A model generated the notes under the pieces. It was not told the origin of the DNA and did not search any database. It worked only from the letters and a program-made list of their open reading frames with translations. DNA of 64,000 nucleotides from Andeanibacterium sp035497315 (GTDB lineage Bacteria; Pseudomonadota; Alphaproteobacteria; Sphingomonadales; Sphingomonadaceae): contig DATJDU010000091.1 in assembly GCA_035497315.1 (NCBI GenBank), positions 19,037 to 83,036 on the forward strand, read 5' to 3'. A program made the translations under genes and the position numbers. This document shows, piece after piece, positions 16,905-25,050 of the stretch (positions are counted from its first letter, which is position 1; every line of letters starts with the position of its first letter).

Positions 16905-19463
16905 TTAGAAACGGACCGAACCGCCAAGGAAGAAAGTGCGGCCATAACGTTCGGTCTGCGAGACCCAGTCATGTACGCCGCCCTGATATTGGCGGGTCGG
17001 CTCATCCGTCAGGTTCTGGCCTTCGGCGAATATTCGGACGTTCTCGGTCAGATCGATGGCGACCTTGGCGTCGAGCCGGCGCAGGTCATCGTTATATTGG
17101 TCGGCCAGTTCGACGTTGCCGGCGGAGATCATTGCCCGGCCGGTGTGGTGATAGGCAACCGAGGCTTCGATGATACCCTTCTGGTAGAAGAGCTGGGCGC
17201 CCCACAGAAGCTTGGATTGTTCCGGGAAGTCGATCTTGCCGCGCACCGGATCGGTCAGCTCGGCGTCGATCAGAGTCAGGTTGAGGTTCACGCCGAAACC
17301 CGAAAGCAGGCCCGGCAGCATGGTGAATTGCTGCTGATAGGCAAATTCGATGCCGGTGACGTTACCCTTTTCGGCATTCTGCTTCTGGCTGAAGTGGATG
17401 ATGTCATAGGTCTCCCCCAGGAAGGTGCCGTCATTGACATTGAAGCTCTGGGTGAAGATCGGGTCCTTGATCCACTTGGCGAAGGCGCCCACGCTCAGCA
17501 TGCCGCCGGGCGCGAAATACCATTCGGCCGACGCGTCGAGGGCATCGGCGACATAGGGCTTGAGCGAGGGATTGCCACTGCTCACGCTGATTTCATCTTC
17601 GCTTTCGACTGTGACTGAACCGCCGGGCGAAAGATCCGAATATTGCGGTCGGCCTACGCTGCGCGAATAGGCCAGGCGCAGCATCACATCCTCGGCAGGC
17701 TTCACACGTGCGATGACGCTGGGCAGCCAGTCCGTATATTCACGAGAGCCCGAGGTCGGAACCACCCTGGTACCGTCTTCGAGCAGGTAACCGGTAATAT
17801 CCAGCTTCGTATGTTCGACGCGCAGGCCGGCAGTCAGCCCAACCTGGCCGAAGTCGAGATTGGCCATGGCATAGCCGGCATAGACTGCTTCGGTGAGGTT
17901 GAAGTCCGACAGAGTATCATTCGCCAGCGACGTTTTCTCATTGAGTACGAATTGCGGCCCGCCCAACCTGCCGTCGGTATAGGCCTGAATGAGATCCTCA
18001 TCGATAGTCGGGGCGATCAGATAGGGGTGGCCCGACTTGGGGTGGACGGTAACACTCTCGCCCGCTAGGTCTTCCAGCGTGAACCGGTTCGGTGCGCTGC
18101 CACGGCCGTAGCTGTCATTGGCGGAATCGAAGCTCTTGTCGGTCGAGCGGATGTTCGCGCCGAACTTCACGAAGCTGTCCATGCCGATGGAAGGAAGCTC
18201 GCCGGTGATGTCGAACCGGCCCTGCCATGTCTCTTCAAGGCCATATTCGTCTTGCGCCGAATAACTGCGGAAACCCAAAGCAGACGCGTCGAGATAACCA
18301 TTCACCGGCACGGCCGTATAGAGCTTGTCGGTGAAATTGACCGCAACCTCGCCCGGATTGCCGCGGAACTGCCAGGACTGGTTGGGTTCCACCACTTCGT
18401 TGCGGGTATAGGCGCCGCCGAAATCGGCCTTCCAGCCATCGGCGAATTCGGTTGTGCCGCCGGTCATGAAGGAAAGGACCGACTTTTCCTTATATTCCAG
18501 GCGCAGGTCGGAGCGCTGCTCGCTGGTGGAGGCAATGCCTGTCAGGCCATTGGCGTCCCATGCGATGTTCGAGAAATCCAGGCGGAAACGCTGGCGGTAT
18601 TCGTCTTCCGTGAACCTGGAATAGACTCCCCGGAAGAACAGTTCCGTCCCACCGCTGCGCCAGTCGAGCGAGCCTGAGAAGCCGAGGCGTTCGCGCTTGA
18701 GGCGATAATCGGTATATTTGATGTTGATAGGCACAGCGCCGCGTGCGGCATCCTCATCTTCCGCCCAGTCATCTGGATAGATGCCGTTGCTGGTGAAAGT
18801 GCGGTCCGAATAGCTGGCGCCAAGCAGGATACCGAATTCCTCATCGGCGCCGAAACGGCCACCCACGGTAATGTCGCCTTTGATGGGCAGATCCTGATCG
18901 CGCAGTTCCTGATAGCCTACCTGCGCATTGGCCTGCACCACGAAGGGCTTGTCGAAATCGAAGGCGGTCTGGGTAACGAGGTTGATCGTGCCGCCGATCC
19001 CCTGGCCGGTGAGATCGGCCGTCTTGACCTTCATCACCTCAACCCGGTTGAGCAACTGGCCGGAGAGAATGTCCAGCGGCAGAGCGCGGGTGTTGCCGTC
19101 GGGATTGCCGATCTCGAAACCGTTGAGCGTATAGCCGTTGAGGCTGGAAGGCACGCCGCGCACCGCGACATAACGGCCTTCGCCCTGGTCATATTGCACA
19201 CCAACGCCCGGTAGGCGTTCGATCGCTTCGGCCACGTTCTTGTCGGGCAACTGGCCGAGTTCGTCGGAAGAGGCGATATCGACGATGGCGAGCGAATCAC
19301 GTTTTTCGTCGATCGCACGAGCCTGCTGGGCGCGCTGGCCCGTCACGACGATCGCGTTCTCCGCGCCGGTGTCGATGCCATCCGCAGTTTGCGCTGCAGC
19401 ATTATTGGCAGTGAAAACAGCAAGAACTGCTGCACTGACGCCGGCGAGAAGTTTATAACGCAT
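16905..19463 (-). CDS. TonB-dependent receptor, TIGR01782-like
   Basis: Outer-membrane active transporter of 852 residues. The N-terminus is a signal peptide ending in NNAAAQ. A TonB-box-like AIVVTGQR (about residues 38-45) precedes the plug domain (VAEAIERLPGVGVQYDQGEGRYVAVRGVPSSLNGYTLNG, then GQGIGGTINLVTQTAFDF). The rest is a beta barrel finishing in FFLGGSVRF with the terminal phenylalanine needed for BAM recognition. This plug pattern is the TIGR01782 group expanded in Caulobacter and sphingomonads, often for sugars or aromatics. The secreted propeller follows at once. A LigF-like beta-etherase is divergent across a 244-base gap. The ligand is not known. Confidence 0.93.
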   Translation of the reverse strand: MRYKLLAGVSAAVLAVFTANNAAAQTADGIDTGAENAIVVTGQRAQQARAIDEKRDSLAIVDIASSDELGQLPDKNVAEAIERLPGVGVQYDQGEGRYVAVRGVPSSLNGYTLNGFEIGNPDGNTRALPLDILSGQLLNRVEVMKVKTADLTGQGIGGTINLVTQTAFDFDKPFVVQANAQVGYQELRDQDLPIKGDITVGGRFGADEEFGILLGASYSDRTFTSNGIYPDDWAEDEDAARGAVPINIKYTDYRLKRERLGFSGSLDWRSGGTELFFRGVYSRFTEDEYRQRFRLDFSNIAWDANGLTGIASTSEQRSDLRLEYKEKSVLSFMTGGTTEFADGWKADFGGAYTRNEVVEPNQSWQFRGNPGEVAVNFTDKLYTAVPVNGYLDASALGFRSYSAQDEYGLEETWQGRFDITGELPSIGMDSFVKFGANIRSTDKSFDSANDSYGRGSAPNRFTLEDLAGESVTVHPKSGHPYLIAPTIDEDLIQAYTDGRLGGPQFVLNEKTSLANDTLSDFNLTEAVYAGYAMANLDFGQVGLTAGLRVEHTKLDITGYLLEDGTRVVPTSGSREYTDWLPSVIARVKPAEDVMLRLAYSRSVGRPQYSDLSPGGSVTVESEDEISVSSGNPSLKPYVADALDASAEWYFAPGGMLSVGAFAKWIKDPIFTQSFNVNDGTFLGETYDIIHFSQKQNAEKGNVTGIEFAYQQQFTMLPGLLSGFGVNLNLTLIDAELTDPVRGKIDFPEQSKLLWGAQLFYQKGIIEASVAYHHTGRAMISAGNVELADQYNDDLRRLDAKVAIDLTENVRIFAEGQNLTDEPTRQYQGGVHDWVSQTERYGRTFFLGGSVRF

Positions 19464-19707
19464 TGAATTTCATCCCTCATTCGGGCGATTCTGGAGGGAG
19501 TCGCCCTGTTCGCAGGCGCGGTAGGGGCGCGATGTTCCAGTTTCGCGTCGATTGCGTGACAAATCAGAGACGCCGGTGTGTTGCTTTGATGAAAGCAGTA
19601 ACCGGACGGTGTTCCCGCGGCACTGCGTTGACTTTATCCGCCTTGGCGCTTGCCCTTGCCGTGGCGCCGGGTCTAAGCCGCCAGGGTCAAGAGGAGGATT
19701 GCCCGAA

Positions 19708-20454
19708 ATGCTCAAACTCTACAGCTTTGGCCCCGGTGCCAATTCGCTGAAGCCGATGCTGACCCTGCATGAGAAGGGTCTGGACTATGAGCAGGTACTG
19801 CTCGATCCGCGCAAGTTCGAACATCATTCCGACTGGTTCAAGAAGCTCAATCCGCGCGGGCAGGTTCCGGCGCTGGAGGATCGCGGCCACATCATCACCG
19901 AAAGCACGGTGATCTGCGAATATCTCGAAGACGAATGGCCCACCGAGGTGAAGCTGCGGCCCGAAAGCTCCTATGAGCGTGCGCTGATGCGGATATGGAC
20001 CAAATGGGTGGACGAATATTTCTGCTGGTGTGTCTCCACCATTGGCTGGCACCGTTATGTCGGCACCATGGTCAGGGGCCTCTCCGACGAGGAATTCGAG
20101 GAGAAGGTGAAGAACATCCCCGTGGTCGAACAGCAGGTGAAATGGCGCCGTGCGCGTGAGGGGTTTCCCCAGGACATGCTGGACGAGGAAATGCGCAAGA
20201 TCGAATATTCGGTGCGCAAGCTGGACGATCACCTGCGCGACAATGAATGGCTGGTGCCGGGCATGTATACGCTGGCCGACATCTGCAATTTCGCCATCGC
20301 GAACGGCATGCAGCACGGCTATCCTGAACTGGTGAACAAGGACGACACGCCGGGCCTCCTGCGCTGGATCGAACAGATCAACGAACGCCCGGCGGCGAAG
20401 AAAATGTTCGCCGACGTTCCGCGCGAGATCAAGCACGAGGATGCGAAGAAGTAG
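19708..20454 (+). CDS. LigF-like beta-etherase, glutathione S-transferase family
   Basis: A 248-residue glutathione transferase closely resembling the lignin beta-aryl-etherase LigF of Sphingobium SYK-6, as I remember that sequence. Shared segments are LYSFGPGANSLKPM at the N-terminus, WFKKLNPRGQVPAL, ESTVICEYLED, the unusual WTKWVDEYFCWCVSTIGWH, SDEEFEEK, QQ.KWRRAR.GFPQ.MLDEE and LADICNFAIANGMQ. LigF cleaves the beta-ether of alpha-keto lignin dimers, forming a glutathione thioether. An ATG at 19708 with GAGGAGG upstream is chosen; longer frames lack family sequence. No ligD, ligE or ligG is in the window. gshB lies 9 kb away. Activity and stereopreference are not proven. Confidence 0.82.
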   Translation: MLKLYSFGPGANSLKPMLTLHEKGLDYEQVLLDPRKFEHHSDWFKKLNPRGQVPALEDRGHIITESTVICEYLEDEWPTEVKLRPESSYERALMRIWTKWVDEYFCWCVSTIGWHRYVGTMVRGLSDEEFEEKVKNIPVVEQQVKWRRAREGFPQDMLDEEMRKIEYSVRKLDDHLRDNEWLVPGMYTLADICNFAIANGMQHGYPELVNKDDTPGLLRWIEQINERPAAKKMFADVPREIKHEDAKK

Positions 20455-20460
20455 GCGGCC

Positions 20461-21303
20461 TTAAGGCGCCTTCGGCCTGTTCACGGCCGAGACCAGCACG
20501 AAGCTGATATACATCAGCAGATACCACGCACCCAGCTTGGCGGGGGAGACGGGCGACCATCCCCCCGCCTGATCTGGATAGGTCCAGGCCCGGGCGAAAG
20601 TGCCGATGTTCTCGGCAAACCAGATGAACAGCGCCACCAGCAGCCAGCCGACCAGCAGCGGCATCCAGCGCCGCTCCTTCCACACCGTGAAATGAATGCG
20701 CGTGCGCAGGAACACCACGATCATGGCCGCGAACAGCCCATTACGAATGTCGGGCAACCAGTGGTGGGCGAAGAAATTCACATAGACCAGCCCCGCCAGA
20801 AGCCAGCTGGCCCATTGCGGCGGATAGCGAGTGTAACGGAAATCGAAGATGCGCCAGACGCGCGCAATATAGCTGCCAACCGCTGCATACATGAAGCCGG
20901 AGAACAGCGGCACCTCACCAATCCTCAGCAGACTGGGCTCAGGATATATCCATGATCCTTGTGCCGTCTTGAACAGTTCCATCACCGTGCCGACCACGTG
21001 GAACGCGAGGATAACCTTGGCTTCCTCCCAGGTCTCCAGCCGGAACCACAGCATGGCGACCTGGATCGCAAGAGCGGCAAGCGTCAGGAAGTCGTATCGG
21101 GCAAGCCTGGCGTCGGTCGGGTAGAGCAGGAAGGTCGCCAGCAGCAGACCGAGCATCAATGCGCCGAACAGGCAGGCCCAGCCTTGCTTGAACCCGAACA
21201 ACGCGAATTCATACAGCCAAGACTGGGCACCCGGGCGAGGCTCGAAAGCCTCCAGCCGGGCACGGATGGCGGCAAAGCGTGTATGCTCGTTGCGGGCGGT
21301 CAC
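20461..21303 (-). CDS. DUF817 family integral membrane protein
   Basis: A 280-residue protein with about eight hydrophobic helices. It matches DUF817, also found as YoaT in Bacillus. Recognisable stretches are FALFGFKQGWACLFGALM, RYDFLTLAALAIQVAMLWFRLETWEEAKVI, FHVVGTVMELFKT, GSWIYPEP, VPLFSGFMYAAVGSYIAR and the polar WLPDIRNGLFAAMIVVF. No function is known for the family. It ends seven bases from the convergent beta-etherase stop codon. A 35-base gap separates it from the moxR gene upstream on the same strand, so it may lie at the end of the serine-hydrolase/moxR transcript. Confidence 0.85.
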   Translation of the reverse strand: MTARNEHTRFAAIRARLEAFEPRPGAQSWLYEFALFGFKQGWACLFGALMLGLLLATFLLYPTDARLARYDFLTLAALAIQVAMLWFRLETWEEAKVILAFHVVGTVMELFKTAQGSWIYPEPSLLRIGEVPLFSGFMYAAVGSYIARVWRIFDFRYTRYPPQWASWLLAGLVYVNFFAHHWLPDIRNGLFAAMIVVFLRTRIHFTVWKERRWMPLLVGWLLVALFIWFAENIGTFARAWTYPDQAGGWSPVSPAKLGAWYLLMYISFVLVSAVNRPKAP

Positions 21304-21338
21304 GACGGCAGCTCAGGAGTCTGGGAAGAACGCCCGGC

Positions 21339-22187
21339 CTATCCGCCCCGCCGATGCATGAAGGCCAGCCGTTCGAATAGCATCACGTCTTGCTCGTTCT
21401 TCAGCAACGCCCCGTGCAGCGGAGGGATGGCTTTGGCGGGATCGCGGTTCTGGAGGACTTCCAGCGGCATATCCTCGTTCAGCAGCAGCTTGAGCCAGTC
21501 GAGCAATTCGCTGGTCGAAGGCTTCTTCTTCATCCCTGGAACTGCGCGGATATCGTAGAACATATCCAGCGCTTCCTTCACCAGGCGCTGCTGGATGCCG
21601 GGGAAGTGGACGTCCACGATGGCCTGCATCGTCTCCCGGTCGGGAAAGGCGATGTAGTGGAAGAAACAGCGGCGCAGGAAGGCGTCGGGCAGTTCCTTTT
21701 CGTTGTTGGAGGTGATGACCACGATCGGGCGCTCCTTCGCCTCGATCCGCTCCTGCGTTTCGTAGACATCGAAGCTCATGCGATCGAGCTCCTGCAACAG
21801 GTCGTTCGGGAATTCGATATCGGCCTTGTCGATCTCGTCGATCAGCAGCACGGGCAGGGCGGGGCTGGTGAACGCCTCCCACAGCTTGCCCTTCCTGATG
21901 TAGTTGGAAATGTCGTGAACGCGCGGGTCGCCCAGTTGCCCGTCGCGCAGGCGGGCGACGGCGTCATATTCGTAGAGGCCCTGATGCGCCTTGGTGGTGG
22001 ATTTGACGTTCCACTCGATCAGCGGCGCATCCATCGCGCGGGCGATCTCATATGCCAGCACTGTCTTACCCGTGCCTGGCTCGCCTTTGATCAGGAGCGG
22101 GCGGCGCAGCAATACCGCCGCATTCACCGCAACCTTGAGATCGTCTGTGGCGATGTAGCTCGCCGTTCCTTCGAAACGCATGTTCAT
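21339..22187 (-). CDS. MoxR family AAA+ ATPase
   Basis: A 282-residue ATPase. Walker A is GEPGTGKTVLA near residue 36, Walker B is PVLLIDEIDKAD near residue 110, sensor 1 is PIVVITSNNEKELPDAFLRRCFFHYIAFPD, and the C-terminal lid follows. MoxR proteins drive assembly of metal-containing enzymes or complexes and usually pair with a VWA protein. The plausible partner is the CoxE-like gene at 14821-16002, five genes away on the same strand. The start overlaps the end of the serine hydrolase gene by four bases (ATGA), so those two are co-translated. The client protein is not evident. Confidence 0.93.
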   Translation of the reverse strand: MNMRFEGTASYIATDDLKVAVNAAVLLRRPLLIKGEPGTGKTVLAYEIARAMDAPLIEWNVKSTTKAHQGLYEYDAVARLRDGQLGDPRVHDISNYIRKGKLWEAFTSPALPVLLIDEIDKADIEFPNDLLQELDRMSFDVYETQERIEAKERPIVVITSNNEKELPDAFLRRCFFHYIAFPDRETMQAIVDVHFPGIQQRLVKEALDMFYDIRAVPGMKKKPSTSELLDWLKLLLNEDMPLEVLQNRDPAKAIPPLHGALLKNEQDVMLFERLAFMHRRGG

Positions 22188-23476
22188 TGTTGGAGCATCC
22201 CTGCGAGGCGCTGTGCAAGCATGATCAGCTTCGTATCATCGAGCTTGGCGGAAGGGTCGTTCCAACTGGCCGTGATTGCGAACCAGCGGCCCTGCTTGTC
22301 CTTCAGCAGCCATGAAAGGTTGAGTACCCCGGCTTCCGAGCCGCCCTTGTAACCGGTATAGTCCCAGCGGGCGGCCTGATCCGGCGATACCATCGGATTG
22401 ATGGCGAGAATCTCCAGCGCGGCTTTATCGCCGCTGTCGCGCAGGCGCATGAGGATGCGGGCGATATCTTCGGCAGAGGCGAACCATTCGATACTGTCTA
22501 TAGCGGTGGGGCCCGACGTCGCCAGCTTGCTAACATCGACATTCGCAGCCGTCAGCGTGGGCGCCCATTCTGCCAGCAGGGCGCGCTGCCGGGCGTCGTC
22601 AGCCGCCTTCCAGGCGGCAATCCGTGCGGCATCGTTCTTCAGCGCGAAGAACTCGACCGTCCTGAGGACCGGCAGTATGCGCGAGGGTTCCGAATGGCCC
22701 GATGCGATCACTTCCGCCTCGACAGCCTCCCGCCCGAGGACACGCATCAGCATGTCGGTAGCAGTATTGTCGCTGATCGAGATCATCATCGCCGCCAGCG
22801 TGTGAAGCGTCACGGGCGAACCTGCTGGCCAGTTCTGCATCTGTCCGCTGGGGATCGAGCGGACATCGAGCTTCACTACGTCATCCCAATGGCGTTTGCC
22901 CGCTTTGATGTCCTGTACCAGTGCCGAGAGTACGTAGAGCTTGAAGGTCGAGGCGATTGCCATTTGTTCCATCGGCCTGCGGGTCAGGATCGGCTGCGGA
23001 CCGTCCTCGGCTAGCGAATAGACCCCGAATGCGGCGTCGCCGGGCAGGGCGGAAAAGTCCTCCAGCAGTTTCGCAGGTGTATGATCGATGGGGGCAACAG
23101 CACCGATGCGAAAGCCGGTGACGAGATAGGGTGCGGCCGTATCGAGCTGGAGGGTGGCCGAAGCGCGCGCCTTTTCGAACACGAGGTCGAAGCTCGCGGC
23201 GCCATTGCCCTTGTAGGATACTTCGTCCACCGCCCTGATCGCCCCGTTTGCGGCGATAAGCTGGTCGGCAATGGCCTTGAGCTGCGAATCTGGGACTGCG
23301 GCGAGGAAGCTTGGCGCAAAGACCTGCTCAGGTGGTACCTGCCCTTCCAGCACTCCCTTGATATCCTCTGCCCGGCTTATCCCTGCATCTTCCAGTGCAC
23401 ATTGATCCGGCTCATTCGCCCAGGCGGGGATTGGCGCAGCCAAGGCAAGCACAGCGGCACAGAACAGATATCTCAT
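22184..23476 (-). CDS. Secreted class A beta-lactamase-like serine hydrolase
   Basis: A 430-residue periplasmic serine hydrolase. Residues 1-20 form a signal peptide ending AWA. An N-terminal domain of about 120 residues precedes the hydrolase, as in ORF3-type fused proteins. The catalytic STFK (SxxK) is at residues 176-179, SISDN supplies the SDN motif, and YKGGSE stands where KTG is expected. I see no clear equivalent of the class A Glu166 omega-loop motif, so efficient beta-lactam hydrolysis is doubtful; a peptidase or esterase is possible. It is the first gene of a transcript with moxR. A secreted cell-wall role would fit but is inference. Confidence 0.82.
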   Translation of the reverse strand: MRYLFCAAVLALAAPIPAWANEPDQCALEDAGISRAEDIKGVLEGQVPPEQVFAPSFLAAVPDSQLKAIADQLIAANGAIRAVDEVSYKGNGAASFDLVFEKARASATLQLDTAAPYLVTGFRIGAVAPIDHTPAKLLEDFSALPGDAAFGVYSLAEDGPQPILTRRPMEQMAIASTFKLYVLSALVQDIKAGKRHWDDVVKLDVRSIPSGQMQNWPAGSPVTLHTLAAMMISISDNTATDMLMRVLGREAVEAEVIASGHSEPSRILPVLRTVEFFALKNDAARIAAWKAADDARQRALLAEWAPTLTAANVDVSKLATSGPTAIDSIEWFASAEDIARILMRLRDSGDKAALEILAINPMVSPDQAARWDYTGYKGGSEAGVLNLSWLLKDKQGRWFAITASWNDPSAKLDDTKLIMLAQRLAGMLQQ

Positions 23477-23636
23477 GCATTCAGGCTAGCGGATTGAGTG
23501 CAAGTTGCAACGCCGCGACTTGTGACAGAATTTCTCCGGCCACCCCTTGAACCCTTCGTCGTTCATGGCCATAAGTTTCTTGCGGGCCGGGCCCCTCTGG
23601 CGTTGTTCCATCCCTTGAGGCAGGAACAGCGTGATG

Positions 23637-23674
23637 TCGGACCGCATCGGATAGCACCGATGCCTGGGTCCGGA
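23637..23674. other. Long imperfect hairpin in a divergent intergenic gap
   Basis: The 286-base gap between the serine hydrolase start and the DUF465 gene contains TCGGACC-GCATCGG (23637-23650), a six-base loop, then CCGATGC and GGTCCGGA (to 23674). This makes a stem of about 14 pairs with one bulge on each side. No gene ends here in either direction, so it is not a simple terminator. It may be a repeat remnant or an RNA structure in a leader. I see nothing else supportable in the gap. Confidence 0.35.
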
Positions 23675-23762
23675 TTCCATATCCCCCCACCCCTCCCCGG
23701 ACTTCGGATCGGGCTCGGTGCATCCGATCAAACGCAACTGACGTTTTGAAGGGAGCATCGAC

Positions 23763-23945
23763 ATGTCCAATCGCCTTTTCAGCCTGATGGAAAAGCACCA
23801 GAAGCTGGACGAGGCCCTGCGCCTTGCGGAGCTTCGCAAGGGCCGCAACCCGTTCGAGATCGTGCGGCTCAAGAAGCTCAAGCTATCGGTAAAGGATCGC
23901 ATTGCCCGCCTGCTGCGCAGGCCGCCTGCACCCGTCCTCCACTGA
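23763..23945 (+). CDS. DUF465 (YdcH/SlyX-like) small protein
   Basis: A 60-residue protein with the DUF465 pattern: MSNRLFSLMEKHQKLDEALRLAE followed by NPFEIVRLKKLKLSVKDRIARLL. The family forms a short helical hairpin or coiled coil and is widespread in alphaproteobacteria without an established function. AAGGGAG lies seven bases before the ATG. The gene is 91 bases upstream of the TerC-like gene on the same strand. It is a real small gene rather than a chance frame because the heptad-like core and basic C-terminal half match the family along its length. Confidence 0.85.
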   Translation: MSNRLFSLMEKHQKLDEALRLAELRKGRNPFEIVRLKKLKLSVKDRIARLLRRPPAPVLH

Positions 23946-24036
23946 CGCTTTGATGACCACGCATTTCGCCCGCGGCCTATTCGGTCGCGGGCGACACATC
24001 TTTGCGCCGTCACTGCGTAATTGAGGGACAAAATTG

Positions 24037-25023
24037 ATGGAATTCCTGTTTGCTGACTGGCTCGGAACCCCATTGTGGTTCTGGCTGTCATTCGCCGCGA
24101 TCGTGATCGCACTCACCGCCTTCGACCTCGGTATCCTTCATAAGGAGGACCGTGAGATGGGCGTGGCGGAATCGCTCAAGCTCTCGGTGTTTTACATCAG
24201 CGTGGCCCTGGCGTTCGGCCTATGGGTCTGGTTCGAACGCGGCCCCGATCTGGGCATGAAATATTACACCGGCTTCTTCATCGAGAAGGCGCTGTCGATC
24301 GACAATGTCTTCATCATTTCGCTGATCTTCAGCTTCTTCGCCATTCCCCGGCGCTATCAATATCGGGCGCTGCTGTGGGGCATTCTGGCGGTGATCGTGC
24401 TGCGCGGCCTGATGATCGCGGCAGGGGCCGCCCTGGTGCAGGAGTTCTACTGGACGCTCTACATCTTCGCCGCCTTCCTGATCTTCACCGGCATCAGGAT
24501 GCTATGGGCTGCGGACCACGAGCCGGACATTTCCCGCAATCCGCTGGTGAAATGGCTTTCCGGCCATATGCGGATCACCAAGCAGCTCCACGGCCCACGC
24601 TTCTTCGTGCGTGAGCCGGACGGGAAGACGGGGAAGCTGGCACTGGCGGCAACCCCGTTGTTCCTGGCACTGGTGGTGATCAATCTTGCGGATCTGGTTT
24701 TCGCGGTGGATTCCGTGCCGGCGATCTTCGCGATCACGACCGATACGTTCATCGTCTACACCAGCAACATCATGGCGATTCTGGGCCTGCGCGCGCTCTA
24801 TTTCGCGCTGGCGGCGATGGTCCACCGCTTCCACTATCTGAAATACGCGCTGGCTCTGGTGCTGGTATTCATCGGCGCCAAGATCTTCATCGGCGATTTT
24901 CTGACGGAAAGCGGCAAGGTGCCGCCGGCGATCAGCCTTGGCGTGACCTTCGCCCTGATCCTGGGCGGCGTGCTGTGGTCGCTCTGGAAGACGCGCAAGG
25001 AGGAGAGCGAGACGGCCGCCTGA
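24037..25023 (+). CDS. TerC/Alx family integral membrane protein
   Basis: A 328-residue inner-membrane protein of the TerC superfamily. It has the two signature acidic regions: EKALSIDNVFIISLIFSFF near residue 85, and LVFAVDSVPAIFAITTDTFIVYTSNIMAILGLRALYF near residue 225, each with aspartates inside membrane segments. Alx-type members have been linked to manganese export at alkaline pH and TerC to tellurium resistance or metalation of exported enzymes. No pH-responsive riboswitch is visible upstream; the 91-base leader shows nothing distinctive. The ATG at 24037 follows GAGGGA. The metal handled is unknown. Confidence 0.9.
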   Translation: MEFLFADWLGTPLWFWLSFAAIVIALTAFDLGILHKEDREMGVAESLKLSVFYISVALAFGLWVWFERGPDLGMKYYTGFFIEKALSIDNVFIISLIFSFFAIPRRYQYRALLWGILAVIVLRGLMIAAGAALVQEFYWTLYIFAAFLIFTGIRMLWAADHEPDISRNPLVKWLSGHMRITKQLHGPRFFVREPDGKTGKLALAATPLFLALVVINLADLVFAVDSVPAIFAITTDTFIVYTSNIMAILGLRALYFALAAMVHRFHYLKYALALVLVFIGAKIFIGDFLTESGKVPPAISLGVTFALILGGVLWSLWKTRKEESETAA

Positions 25024-25050
25024 CGAGATGGGCCGGGATGGATTGGGCGC

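Noticed and set aside
19589..19750. A frame with a signal-like hydrophobic stretch before the LigF-like gene
   Set aside because: It overlaps the start of the beta-etherase in another frame and loses any pattern after the hydrophobic part.
22184..23476. Clinical beta-lactam resistance gene
   Set aside because: The class A catalytic glutamate is not evident and an extra domain is attached; calling resistance would go beyond the sequence.
24034..25023. An alx-type pH riboswitch before the TerC-like gene
   Set aside because: The 91-base gap shows no extended alternative stems that I could find by eye.
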